A stretch of DNA of 64,000 bases from Shinella kummerowiae (lineage in GTDB: Bacteria > Pseudomonadota > Alphaproteobacteria > Rhizobiales > Rhizobiaceae). Position 1 is the stretch's first letter; each line of letters starts with the position of its first letter. A program made the translations under genes and the position numbers. Below, in pieces: positions 10,401 to 17,267 of the stretch. The notes under the pieces are model-generated. The model made no database searches and was not told the DNA's origin. It saw nothing but the letters and a program-made list of their open reading frames with translations. The DNA lies in NCBI RefSeq assembly GCF_009827055.1, contig NZ_WUMK01000005.1, forward strand, positions 372,001-436,000, written 5' to 3'.

Positions 10401-11178
10401 GCTGCGCGGTGACGACCTTGATCTGGTTGGACGACATCGCCTCGATCTGGTCGGTGCTCATCGCGCTGATCTGGGTCGCCGTCAGGCCGGTGATCGCGCT
10501 GGTGGTGAGTGCGGGAATCTGCACCGTGGAGAAGGCGGCGATCGCATCCGTGCTGAGTGCTGCTATCTGCGCCGGCTTGAGCATGGCAATCTGCGCCGTC
10601 GTCATGCCGGCGATCTGTTCCGGTGTCAGCGCGGTGGTCTGCGGCAGCGTGAAACCGGCAATGGCGAGGCTGTTCAGCGATCCGATCTGCTCGGGCGACA
10701 GCGCCTTGATGGCTGCCGTGCTCAGAGCCTGAACGGCCTTGTAGCTGATCGCGGCCATATCCTCGGTCGAAAACGTGGCCAGTTCGTCCGGAGAGATGGC
10801 GGCAAGCTGGGCGACGCTCAAAACCTTGACCTGGGAAGAGGTGAACGCTTCCACCTGCTCCTCGTTCAAGGCGCCGATCTGCCCGGCGGTGAGGGCGCCG
10901 ACCTGGTTCTGGGTCAGGCTTTCGATGGCGAACTTGTCGAGGGCGCCGAGCTGGTCGAGCGACAGGCCGATGATGGCTGTCTGCGAAATGGCGCTCAGCT
11001 GTTTCGTGCTGAGCGTCTCGATATCTTCCACTTCCAGTGCCGCGACCTGCTTGGAGGAGAAGGCAGCGAGCTGACCGGTGGAAAGGGCGGCGACATCTTT
11101 TGTCGTCCAGTCTGCGATCGCCGCCGTGGAAAGCTGCTTGATCTGGCTGATGCTCAAGGAGGAAACGACAGACGTCAT
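4456..11178 (-). CDS. giant octapeptide-repeat protein, probably type I secreted
   Basis: A 2240-residue protein that I cannot assign to a named family. From about residue 7 to about 2200 it consists of some 270 consecutive octads with the consensus A-L-[ST]-x-x-Q-[IVL]-x, almost without phase breaks; exceptions include a 7-residue unit (ALEDDIQ) and a shortened unit near INVAGMTSAQ. Marker octads of the type ATFSTxDI followed by AAISxxAI recur and define longer repeats, exactly 80 residues long in one stretch. I see no cysteine and no N-terminal signal peptide. The end, GDDDLSDLLSSLTV, is acidic with alternating hydrophobic residues, like C-terminal signals of type I secreted proteins. Start ATG 11178 (MTSVVSS) fits the onset of the repeats; the frame stays open to 11526, but those extra residues are unrelated in composition. 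Each octad could form a capped helical turn ([ST]xxQ) in a solenoid; this is inference. No type I exporter lies in the window. Confidence 0.85.
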   Translation of the reverse strand: MTSVVSSLSISQIKQLSTAAIADWTTKDVAALSTGQLAAFSSKQVAALEVEDIETLSTKQLSAISQTAIIGLSLDQLGALDKFAIESLTQNQVGALTAGQIGALNEEQVEAFTSSQVKVLSVAQLAAISPDELATFSTEDMAAISYKAVQALSTAAIKALSPEQIGSLNSLAIAGFTLPQTTALTPEQIAGMTTAQIAMLKPAQIAALSTDAIAAFSTVQIPALTTSAITGLTATQISAMSTDQIEAMSSNQIKVVTAQQLAAMGADDVATFSTGDIAAISGKALPGLGTAAIAALSAEQITALSPKTIAALTTAQITAFGPGQIEGLTTAQIRAMTAAQFAVMDSRDIAAFSEENIAAITAKALKGFGTGAMAALLPGQIEALNSSQINALEPWQVAALGTGGISSLSTQQVVALSSAAVAGLTTAQIAAMSMDQVEAFSPLQVKALSGAQLAVLDGDTISTFSTLDIAALSASAVAGLSTSAIAGLTPAQITALNARAIPGLSATQIGILNADQVEAFTITQIKAFSETQVAAFDPYAFEAFSGDEIAAIPVSAISGLNSASIAAFTTEQIAALTPSQIGVLKPWHIAALSVEQVEALTPAQIRYMTISQLSAIEPDSLATFSTADIAALSNRAVAGLSTSAIAALSADQVAAFSTSAIASLTITQMAVFDADQIEAFTPMQIRVMSAAQISSLDEDGLAALTPTQIAAIDGKALAALGTAAIAALSTDQIAALSTSAIASLTTKQFAALDADQIEALSPAQVKVLSSAQLGAIGVAGLATFSTADIAAISHKAIPGLSSDAFASLTSAQIAALSPLQIGALQTKQLASMDPDFFASLTTDQIAALSSGAIAGLTIDQIDALSTAQIEALTPAQVKALSSTQLAAFDANDIATFSTADIAAITNKAIAGLDEAAVSRLSTDQAAALSRNALAGMTADQIEALSTAQIAALTTAQVSALTATQVAALEPGDIAALSSAQIAALTNRAIAGLGLETVTSLSSAQLAAISSSALSGFTTAQIEALSSAQVSQLSTSQLKALTPTQIAALEDDIQALSTAQIASLSSATIGGLSTSQVRALTAEQISAFTTAQLGALGAGQVAALSESDLASFSTAQIAALSASGISGLTDDQIEALNLNQIGALTSRQMSALTSGQIEAFGTDKIAALSTAQIAALNAASIAGLTSQQLAVLSTSQAEALTSAQVGSLTSEQLHELGTDDIATFSTKDIAMISASAIAGLSTATIASLSTAQIAALSGSAIAAMTARQLQALSTAQAEALTSNQVAALNSTQLAALTPEDIATFSTKDLAAISSDAIGGLSTSAIAALSTAQIASLSAGGISGLTTRQIAALGTAQAEALSSTQIAALNSDQLAAFGADDIATFSTREIASINAGAIGGLSTAAIASLSSTQVAALSTSAIGALETKQIKALTSDQLDALTPAQVRALDARQIAILGPSYIASLTTAQIAALSTAAISGLTTDQIVALSTAQAEALTSSQIAALSSRQISALNSDQIDTFSVSDMGAISASAMAGLSTATLASLTTSQIAAIGPAGLSGMTSSQIAALTTDQVSALTTAQIAALGSRQIAALGTEDIAALSPNQIAAMSATGVAGLTSTQIAALSLSQAEALTSTQVAALNSSQISAFSVANLETFTAREMGAITSGAVAGLSTATIASLTTAQIAAINVAGMTSAQVDALSTTQLEALTTAQLAAFGSTQIGALSTADIAALSLGQIAALGSGAIAALSTDQIAALSPDQAEALTSTQVGALGSRQIAAFGVDDLERFSTADLAAISSRGIAGLSAATIATLTTAQIAALSADGVSGLSSDQIAALNADQVEALTSTQIGAMSAKQLAALTAEDFALFSLPELAAISSLAISGLSVTVVAGLSPDQIAALSGSSVAGLTTAQVAALTSQQVAALSTAQISALSSRQVAALDAQDVAALTPQQIAALSASGVAGLTSSQVSGLNLEQVEALSAAQVGALSSSALAGLSTQALDTFTFEKLAAISSSAIRGLPAGYLATLSEAEIGALGTGSIAGLSSNQVAALTVQQLEAFSTGQIAALSPSGIAGLTAAHMATISIEELGVISSSAIKGLSSAAIGTLSSDAIASLSTGQVASLTYGQMAAFGATQIAALSPEQVGALTATQAAALGPDDLASFSVEDLISLTSGALSGLSTAALAGLSVEQAQAFTPGQLASMTSSQVNALPLNGAGGASAMALAGDDDLSDLLSSLTV
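7021..7740 (-). repeat. three tandem 240-bp higher-order repeats inside the giant gene
   Basis: The block containing GGTCGAGAACGTCGCGATAT at about 7024 recurs as near copies at 7264 and 7504, exactly 240 bp apart, that is ten octads. More distant copies near 8485, 8821 and 9301 keep spacings of 336 and 480 bp from one to the next, which are multiples of the 24-bp unit. This points to growth of the gene by unequal crossing-over in whole octads. Confidence 0.8.
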
Positions 11179-11630
11179 ATGGCAAATCCCTAATGAAAGA
11201 TCGCAATGCTTCCCGAAAAATCCGGCTGTGTTCGGCAGCCGCGCGCAGGGCACTGGCCGGATGTCTCCACAATCCGGCAATGCATCGATACGAAAGGGGG
11301 CTTGCCTGAAGCTGAATTTTGGGGTGCGGAAGGGGCGCTGGACGGCCTCGAAATCCCGGTTTTCCAGAGTTTTCCGTGCCGCAGGCGACAGGCCGCCTGG
11401 TCTTCGCCCCAACGGGACATCACACCCCGGAAGCTGGTCGGGATAGAATCGCTGACATGCCCCGAATCGACGGGGCCGGCTTCGAGATGGGCGCCGTCCA
11501 TGATGATCGGGCCGCCCGCCGTGCACTCGATGGACGTCGGGTGTGGCGGGCTATGGCCAAGAATGGCCGAAGCGGTGCGACCAGATACCTGCCGGCACTG
11601 GTCGCTTGTCCTGTTGTTTCGGCTGGTCCC
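11179..11630. other. 452-bp intergenic region upstream of the giant gene
   Basis: No convincing gene is seen. On the minus strand a weak AGGGA lies 9 bases before the giant gene's ATG, and the promoter of that gene must lie here, but I cannot point to clear -35/-10 boxes. The region also follows the end of the racemase gene at 11631, with no obvious terminator. Confidence 0.4.
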
Positions 11631-12353
11631 TCAAACTCCGGTGCGGAAAGCGCCATCGAGCTTGTTGGCGGGCGGCGGCGCATAGCCGCCGAGACGGGAG
11701 GTGCGGATGCTGAGGCCTGCCATGGCTTCGGCAAGTTTTACCGCACAGGATACGCCGTCGAGCACGGGCAGGCCGTGTTCCGTGGCCAGGTCGGCGGCGA
11801 GGCTTGCCATGCCGGCGCAGCCGAGCACGATCGCCTCGGCCCGGTCCTCGCTGATGGCAAGGCCGATCTCGGCGCTGATCTTGTGGCGGGCGTTGGAGCC
11901 CGGCAGTTCCAGTTCCAGCACCGCCACCTCGGAGGAGCGGACGCGCGCACAGCGGGTGTCGAGGCCGTAGCGGGAGAGGTTGTGCTCCAGCGCCGGAACC
12001 GAACGGGCAAGCGTGGTCACGACGGAAAACTTGTTCGAGATCATCGAGGCGAAGTGATAGGCGGCCTCGCCGATGCCGATCACCGGCTTGTCGGTGAGGC
12101 AGCGCGCAGCGTCGAGGCCCGTATCGTCGAAACAGGCGATGACGACGGCGTCGCAATCCGGGTTGCGGCGGATCGTGTCGAGAAGGCCGGCGAGGCTCAT
12201 CGCCTCGTCGAAATAGCCCTCGATGGAGACCGGACCATGGACCGGATTGACGGCGGTGATTTCGGTTCCGGCAGAGGCGGCGGCGCGCGCCGCCTTGCCG
12301 ATGTGTTCCGTCATCGATGCGGTGGTGTTGGGATTGATGACGAGGATTTTCAT
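11631..12353 (-). CDS. hyuE: Asp/Glu/hydantoin racemase family protein
   Basis: A 240-residue cytoplasmic protein beginning MKILVINPNTT, the typical start of hydantoin racemases. The two catalytic cysteines of the family are present: C74 in IACFDDTG and C179 in VLGCAGM. Cofactor-independent racemisation of 5-substituted hydantoins or of amino acids by these two cysteines is the known activity. It lies one base from the livF-like gene and ends the importer operon, so the imported compound is probably its substrate or a precursor. The carbamoylase-type enzyme at the window start would act in the same type of pathway, but is about 11 kb away. An allantoin racemase role is an alternative. Confidence 0.8.
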   Translation of the reverse strand: MKILVINPNTTASMTEHIGKAARAAASAGTEITAVNPVHGPVSIEGYFDEAMSLAGLLDTIRRNPDCDAVVIACFDDTGLDAARCLTDKPVIGIGEAAYHFASMISNKFSVVTTLARSVPALEHNLSRYGLDTRCARVRSSEVAVLELELPGSNARHKISAEIGLAISEDRAEAIVLGCAGMASLAADLATEHGLPVLDGVSCAVKLAEAMAGLSIRTSRLGGYAPPPANKLDGAFRTGV

Positions 12354-12354
12354 G

Positions 12355-13077
12355 TCAGAGTTCGCCTCCGAGGTAGGCAGCCTTGATGCGGTCGTCGTTC
12401 ATCAGGTCCTTGGAATTGCCTGACAATGCGATCGACCCGGTGGAAAGCGCGTAAGCGCGGTTGGAGATGGAGAGCGCCATGCGGCTGTTTTGCTCGACGA
12501 GGAGGATGGACACCTTCTCGTCGCGGCTGATGGCGACGATGGCGCGGGCAATGTCCTGCACCAGTTTCGGCGCGATGCCGAGGGACGGTTCGTCCAGAAG
12601 CAGGAGCTTGGGCTTGGCCATCAGTGCGCGGCCGATCACCATCATCTGCTGCTCGCCGCCGGACATGGTGTTCGCCTGCTGGTTATAGCGCTCGCGCAAC
12701 CGTGGAAAGCGCGTCAGCACGTTTTCCAGCGTCTGCTCGATTTCCGCCTTGTCGGTGCGGGTGAACGCCCCCATCAGCAGGTTGTCCTTCACCGACATCA
12801 GTGGGAAGGCGCGCCGGCCCTCCGGCACCATGGAGATGCCCTTGCGCACCACCTCGGCGGCGGACGTTCCGTCGAGCCGCTGGCCCTCATAGTTGATCTG
12901 GCCGGACTTGATGGGCCGAAGCCCGGTGATCGCCCTGAGGATCGAGGACTTGCCCGCCCCGTTCGCGCCGATCAGCGCGACGGTTTCGCCCTCCGCGACG
13001 TCGATCGAAACGCCTTTCAGCGCGTAGATGTGGTCGTAGTAGAGCTCGACATTTTCAACGCTCAATATCTTGGTCAT
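12355..13077 (-). CDS. livF: branched-chain-amino-acid-type ABC transporter ATPase (LivF family)
   Basis: A 240-residue ATPase with all expected motifs: Walker A GANGAGKS near residue 37, signature MSGGEQQMM, Walker B LLLLDEPSLG and the H-loop region LLVEQNSR. The length and the sequence TxxxLPLMSVKDNL-like switch region fit LivF. It is the second ATPase of the importer encoded at 12355-17043 and works at the inner face of the membrane. It is 3 bases from livG. In this operon it probably energises uptake of a small nitrogenous compound bound by the protein at 15856-17043. Confidence 0.9.
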   Translation of the reverse strand: MTKILSVENVELYYDHIYALKGVSIDVAEGETVALIGANGAGKSSILRAITGLRPIKSGQINYEGQRLDGTSAAEVVRKGISMVPEGRRAFPLMSVKDNLLMGAFTRTDKAEIEQTLENVLTRFPRLRERYNQQANTMSGGEQQMMVIGRALMAKPKLLLLDEPSLGIAPKLVQDIARAIVAISRDEKVSILLVEQNSRMALSISNRAYALSTGSIALSGNSKDLMNDDRIKAAYLGGEL

Positions 13078-13080
13078 GGC

Positions 13081-13863
13081 TTACATCCCGATCGCAGCAT
13101 CTTCGGAACCGAGATAGGCTTCGATCACCTTCTCGTTCTCGCGGATTTCCTGGGGTGTGCCCTCGGCCAGCTTCTGGCCGAAATTGATGCACACGATGCG
13201 GTCGCTGATCTTCATCACCGCAGGCATGTCGTGTTCCACGAGCAGCACGGTGACGCCACGCTCGTCGCGAAGCCGGCGGACGAGGCCCACCATCTTCATC
13301 GTCTCGTCGTGGTTCATGCCGGCAAAGGGTTCGTCGAGCAGGATGACCTTGGGATCGGTGGCAAGGCCGATGGCCATGCCCAGTGCACGCAGATGTCCCT
13401 GTGGCAGGTTGGAGGCAAGTTCGTTGCGGATCGCCTGAAGCCCGAGGAAATCGACGATGTCATCGGCGGAGGCCGCGAATGCCGCCTCGTCTTCCTTGGC
13501 CTGCTTCGAGCCAAGGAAGAAGCCGAAGAGACTCGCCTTGGAGCGCAGGTGATGGGAAACGATGATGTTTTCGCGCACCGTCATGGAGCGGAAGATCGTC
13601 GTTTCCTGGAAGGTGCGCACGACACCCATGCGCGCCACCTTGTGCGGCGCGAGGCTGGAAATACGCTCGCCGTTGAACAGCACTTCCCCGCTCGTGGCCG
13701 GCACGAAGGAGGAGATCAGCCTGAACAGCGTCGACTTGCCGGCGCCGTTCGGGCCGATCACCGATAGGATTTCGCCGGCATTCACGTCGAAGGAGACATC
13801 GTTGACCGCGGTGAGGCCGCCGTAACGCTTGGTGATGTTCTTGATCTGCAGGATGGGGCTCAT
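13081..13863 (-). CDS. livG: branched-chain-amino-acid-type ABC transporter ATPase (LivG family)
   Basis: A 260-residue ATPase with Walker A GPNGAGKST, Walker B VILLDEPFAGMNHDE and the LivG-type MVGLVRRLRDERG helix. The signature region reads NLPQGHLRALGMAIGLA instead of the usual LSYGxQR, so the LSGGQ serine position is altered while the glycine is kept; related LivG proteins vary here too. The start overlaps the end of the livM-like gene (ATGA). It forms a heterodimer with LivF below the two permeases. Confidence 0.9.
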   Translation of the reverse strand: MSPILQIKNITKRYGGLTAVNDVSFDVNAGEILSVIGPNGAGKSTLFRLISSFVPATSGEVLFNGERISSLAPHKVARMGVVRTFQETTIFRSMTVRENIIVSHHLRSKASLFGFFLGSKQAKEDEAAFAASADDIVDFLGLQAIRNELASNLPQGHLRALGMAIGLATDPKVILLDEPFAGMNHDETMKMVGLVRRLRDERGVTVLLVEHDMPAVMKISDRIVCINFGQKLAEGTPQEIRENEKVIEAYLGSEDAAIGM

Positions 13864-14831
13864 TTGCTGCCCTCCTTCTTGTCGAGAAGGCTCAGGACAC
13901 CGTTCGGCAGGACCAGCATGAGCAGGATCATGACGCCGGAGTAGATGAGGAGCTGATATTCCTTGGCGATCGACAGCAGGTCCCAGCCGAAATAGAGCAG
14001 GAACGTGCCGAGCATCGGGCCGAAGACGTAACCGAGGCCGCCGAGGAAGCAGTAGAGCATGAAGTTCACGCTATCCGCGACCACGAAGGAGGACGGGTAG
14101 ATCGACTGCGCGATGGAGGCGAACATGGCGCCCGCAATGCCGCCGAAGAACGAGGAGATCGCATAGGCGAGCAGCCGCAGATAGGCGGTGTTGACGCCGA
14201 TCGATGCCGACAGTTCCTCGTTCTGCTGGAGGCTGCGGCAGAGATGCCCGAGCCGCGAGTTCACGATGCGCCAGAGCACCAGGTAGGTGATCACCATCAG
14301 CAGTACGGCCATGATGTAGAAGCCGAAGCGCGGATTGGAAAGCGATCCGAAGGCCGGGATGATCGTCAGGCCGAAGATCGACAATTCACCCGGCAGCGGG
14401 ATGGAGGTGATGCCTTTCGCCCCGTTGGTGATCGGCAAGGCGAGGGCGGTAAGGCGCGCCACCTCGGTCAATACCAGTGTCACCATGGCGAAATAGACGC
14501 CGCGGAGACGAAGGATCGGAAAGCCGATCAGGGCCGAGACGAAGGCACAGAACAGACCTGCCAGCGGCAGCGTCAGCCAGAACGACATGCCGACCTGGGT
14601 GACGAGGATCGTCGAGACGTAGCCGCCGACCAACGCATAGGCGCCCTGGCCGATATTGATGCGGCCGATGTAGAAGGTGAGCCAGACACCGGCAGCGCCC
14701 ACGGAGAGCAGTGCGACCGAGGTGAGGGTGTAGAAGAAGTCCCAGCGTCCGGTGGCGCTGATGAACAGCGGAACAAGCACGAAGACGGCAATCAGGAAAG
14801 CGGCAAAGCCGAGAAGTTTTTTCGTGTTCAT
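13860..14831 (-). CDS. livM: branched-chain-amino-acid-type ABC transporter permease (LivM family)
   Basis: A 323-residue inner-membrane protein with about nine hydrophobic segments. The conserved stretch YIGRINIGQGAYALVGGY and the LRGVYFAMVTLVLTEVARL segment are hallmarks of LivM. It ends in SLLDKKEGSK, and its stop overlaps the livG start. It is separated from livH by four bases, so the four transport genes are translated from one message. Confidence 0.9.
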   Translation of the reverse strand: MNTKKLLGFAAFLIAVFVLVPLFISATGRWDFFYTLTSVALLSVGAAGVWLTFYIGRINIGQGAYALVGGYVSTILVTQVGMSFWLTLPLAGLFCAFVSALIGFPILRLRGVYFAMVTLVLTEVARLTALALPITNGAKGITSIPLPGELSIFGLTIIPAFGSLSNPRFGFYIMAVLLMVITYLVLWRIVNSRLGHLCRSLQQNEELSASIGVNTAYLRLLAYAISSFFGGIAGAMFASIAQSIYPSSFVVADSVNFMLYCFLGGLGYVFGPMLGTFLLYFGWDLLSIAKEYQLLIYSGVMILLMLVLPNGVLSLLDKKEGSK

Positions 14832-14835
14832 GATC

Positions 14836-15705
14836 TCAACCCCACGGCTTGCCCATCAGCCCCTGCGGGCGGACGGCCAGGAACACCATCAACGAGGCGA
14901 AGATGACGAGATAGGTGATGTCGCCATAGGCCGAGAGCACGGTGAGACCGACGCTCTCCATCATGCCGAGGATGAAACCACCGGCAATCGCGCCCGAAAT
15001 CACGCCAGCGCCGCCGATCATGATCATCAGGAAGGCCTTGACCGAGGTCGGGCCACCCATGCCGAGATTGACGCCGGTGATGGTGACGAGCAACCCGCCG
15101 ACGAGGCCGGCCAGCATCGCGCCGAGCGCAAAACCGATCATCGAGTAGCGGGAGACGTTCACGCCCATCAACTGGGCGGCCATCTTGTCCTGGGCCAGCG
15201 CTCGCATGGCGCGGCCGGTCCGGGAATAGTTCATGAAGGCGATGAAGGCGACGATCAGCAGGATGGCGAGGACGCCGATCAGGATGCGGTCGTAGGGCAT
15301 GATGATGCGCATATCGAGGTTGAGCACGCCGTTGACGATCTTCGGCACGCCGCGCTGCTTTTCACCGAAGAACAGCAGGATGACGGCATCGAGGAAGAAG
15401 GCGACGCCCGCCGCAAGCAGCATGGTCGATTCATCCCGTTTCGACCGGCGCACGACCGGCGCGAAGAGGAATTTTTCGATGGCCGCACCCATGATCGCAA
15501 GGACCACCGCCGAGGCGAAGAGGCCGACGATGAAGGGTAGGCCGAGCTGGACGACGACCGTGTAAGTGACGAAGCCGCCGAAGACATACATCTGCCCGTG
15601 GGCGAAGTTCAGAACGTTCATCAGCGAGAAGATCAGCGTCAGCCCGAGGGCGATCAACGCATATTGCGCGCCGAGGTAGAGACCGTTGGCGATTATCTGT
15701 TCCAT
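14836..15705 (-). CDS. livH: branched-chain-amino-acid-type ABC transporter permease (LivH family)
   Basis: A 289-residue inner-membrane permease. It begins MEQIIANGLYLGAQYALIALGL-like, with LNFAHGQMYVFGGF, the LivH fingerprint, and RAMRALAQDKMAAQLMGVNV, the cytoplasmic coupling loop. GGAGG lies 7 bases before the ATG. A 150-base gap with a large hairpin separates it from the binding-protein gene, which probably lowers expression of the membrane part relative to the abundant binding protein. Confidence 0.9.
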   Translation of the reverse strand: MEQIIANGLYLGAQYALIALGLTLIFSLMNVLNFAHGQMYVFGGFVTYTVVVQLGLPFIVGLFASAVVLAIMGAAIEKFLFAPVVRRSKRDESTMLLAAGVAFFLDAVILLFFGEKQRGVPKIVNGVLNLDMRIIMPYDRILIGVLAILLIVAFIAFMNYSRTGRAMRALAQDKMAAQLMGVNVSRYSMIGFALGAMLAGLVGGLLVTITGVNLGMGGPTSVKAFLMIMIGGAGVISGAIAGGFILGMMESVGLTVLSAYGDITYLVIFASLMVFLAVRPQGLMGKPWG

Positions 15706-15790
15706 CGTGAGCCTCCAATGGAAGGTTCAGGCAAAGAGGAACCCGGCCGGAGCTGCAAACGCGGTCCGGGTCCCGTTTCCTAAGTGGTTG

Positions 15791-15835
15791 CGCAATTCCG
15801 GAGGAAAACCGCTTCACACTTTTCCTGGAATTGCG
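15791..15835. repeat. rhizobial palindromic intergenic element (RIME-like hairpin)
   Basis: CGCAATTCC then AGGAAAA pairs with TTTTCCT then GGAATTGCG across an 11-base loop, with only a two-base bulge (GG). From memory, the pattern GCAATTCC...GGAAAA...TTTTCC...GGAATTGC is a very common intergenic repeat in Rhizobium and Agrobacterium genomes. Here it lies between the binding-protein gene and livH inside the operon, where it could act as a partial terminator or protect the upstream message. Confidence 0.7.
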
Positions 15836-15855
15836 TCCAGGTGCCTAAGCTCGGA

Positions 15856-17043
15856 TCAGTCGACGGTGCCGACGAACAGCGTCTCGAACTTGCCGCCCTT
15901 GTACTCGTTCACCACCAGCGGAACGGAGACCTGCCGCTTCTGGCCGAAGGAGGTCATGCCGACATATTTCAGCTTGGCGTCGCCCTTCATGAAGGGGTTG
16001 GCGGCCTCGAACGTATCCATCGTCTTCTTGAATTCATCGACATTGTCGATGGCGGCGGGGTTCGCCTTCAGCGTTTCGAGGATGTATTCGAGCGCATAGA
16101 CCTTGGTGTTCGACTCGTCGTTATATTCGCCGAACATCTTTGTGTAGCGGTCGACGAATTCCGTCATCGTGTCGCTGGCAAGTTCCGGCGTGGAGGCGCC
16201 GCCGACGGAGATGAAGCCGTCCGCGAGTTCGCCCGCACCTTCCAGAAGGACGCTCGCATCCTGGCCGGTTTCCGTCGAGATGAGGCCGGTATAACCGAGT
16301 TCGCGTGCCGAGCGGATGAGCTGCGGCGCATTGGCCGGCGAGACGCCGGAGAGCACCAGCAGATCCGGCGACGCCTGGATGACGGGCAGCAAGACCGGCG
16401 TGAAGTCGGTCGTGTCGACCTGGTAGGTCACGTTGCCGGAGACGACTTCCAGCTCGAGCGCCTGGGCTGCGGCAATGCCGGATTCACGCTGGCTGAGCGG
16501 GTCGGATTCGTTGGCGGCAACGAAAGCGACCTTCTTCACGCCCTTGTTTTCCTTGAGGAACTTGTAGATCGCCGGGCCGGACTGGTAGTTCGCCACCATG
16601 CCGAGGATCGCGTTCGATGCCGGCGCCGTGAAGAGTTCCTTCGGGAAGGCATAGGGGAAATACATGATGCCGTTCTGCTCGGCGACCGGGCGCACGGCTG
16701 CGGCACCGTCATCAACGTTCGGGCCGACGACGTAGTGCACGCCGTCCTGCGCCATTTTTTCCATGCCGGCGATGGCGCGCTTCGGGTCTTTCTGGTCGTC
16801 GAAGGGCACGATCTCGATATTGTAGGTCTTGTCGCCGATCTTGACGCCGCCGAGCTCGTTCAGCCAAGCTGCGCGCGTTTCCATCGAGCGCTGGTTCGAG
16901 ACGCCCCAGGATGCGGCCGGGCCGGAGGTCACGCCGACGAAGCCAACCTTCAGCGTCGCGTTCTGCGCGTACGCCATCAGCGGCATGGACAGCATGGTGG
17001 CTGCGGCGAGGGCGGAAATTTTCAGGAATGTGCGCTTGTGCAT
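15856..17043 (-). CDS. livJ: ABC transporter substrate-binding protein (Peripla_BP_6/LivJ-amide type)
   Basis: A 395-residue periplasmic protein. The start is ATG 17043 (MHKRTFLKI), with AGAGGAAG upstream and a clear signal peptide ending near MPLMAYAQ; the frame extends further upstream but without a signal. LKVGFVGVTSGPAASWG and the phrase ETRAAWLNELGGVKI match the type I fold of LivJ, urea and short-chain-amide binding proteins. VVGPNVDDGAAAVRPVAEQ is the usual ligand-cleft strand. It lacks an obvious specificity signature. The racemase in the same operon hints at hydantoins, ureido acids or D/L amino acids as ligand. Transcription is divergent from a GntR regulator. Confidence 0.88.
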   Translation of the reverse strand: MHKRTFLKISALAAATMLSMPLMAYAQNATLKVGFVGVTSGPAASWGVSNQRSMETRAAWLNELGGVKIGDKTYNIEIVPFDDQKDPKRAIAGMEKMAQDGVHYVVGPNVDDGAAAVRPVAEQNGIMYFPYAFPKELFTAPASNAILGMVANYQSGPAIYKFLKENKGVKKVAFVAANESDPLSQRESGIAAAQALELEVVSGNVTYQVDTTDFTPVLLPVIQASPDLLVLSGVSPANAPQLIRSARELGYTGLISTETGQDASVLLEGAGELADGFISVGGASTPELASDTMTEFVDRYTKMFGEYNDESNTKVYALEYILETLKANPAAIDNVDEFKKTMDTFEAANPFMKGDAKLKYVGMTSFGQKRQVSVPLVVNEYKGGKFETLFVGTVD

Positions 17044-17124
17044 GTTGTTCTTCCTCTGGGCCATTGATCTATTTTCTATGGGCGAGCGGGTCGCGAGGGC
17101 GGCACGTTCGGCCTTGGCCAGAGT

Positions 17125-17153
17125 ATTGAGCGTATTGTTAACAATCTTGTCAA
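17125..17153 (-). promoter_or_regulatory. promoter of the importer operon with palindromic operator
   Basis: On the minus strand TTGACA (17148-17153) is followed by a 17-base spacer and CTCAAT (17125-17130). The spacer holds the perfect 12-bp palindrome ATTGTTAACAAT (17134-17145), of the form T-N-GT...AC-N-A recognised by many GntR/FCD regulators. A second near-palindrome, TTGGT-CA-ACCAA, lies at 17203-17214, nearer the regulator gene. Binding between -35 and -10 would repress the importer. Confidence 0.6.
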
Positions 17154-17267
17154 GTGGTCGTAAACAAGGCATCGTAATTTTCGTCGACGAAATCTGCGCT
17201 TGTTGGTCAACCAAATCAGACATATTTAGAAGACGGTGCAATAGAATGCGCATGTCGAGGAGATGCG

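Noticed and set aside
4456-11178. CRISPR-like array because of regular short DNA repeats
   Set aside because: Repeats are contiguous 24-bp coding units without unique spacers, in an open frame, and no cas gene is near.
4500-11193. Long plus-strand open frames opposite the giant gene (one of 928 codons at 8407-11193)
   Set aside because: They mirror the 24-bp repeat on the other strand. Their translations are Arg/Gly/Asp-rich or repeat-like shadows, without ribosome sites or family features.
11179-11526. N-terminal extension of the giant protein up to 11526
   Set aside because: The extra residues are Arg/Pro/Cys-rich, unlike the rest, and repeats begin right after Met at 11178.
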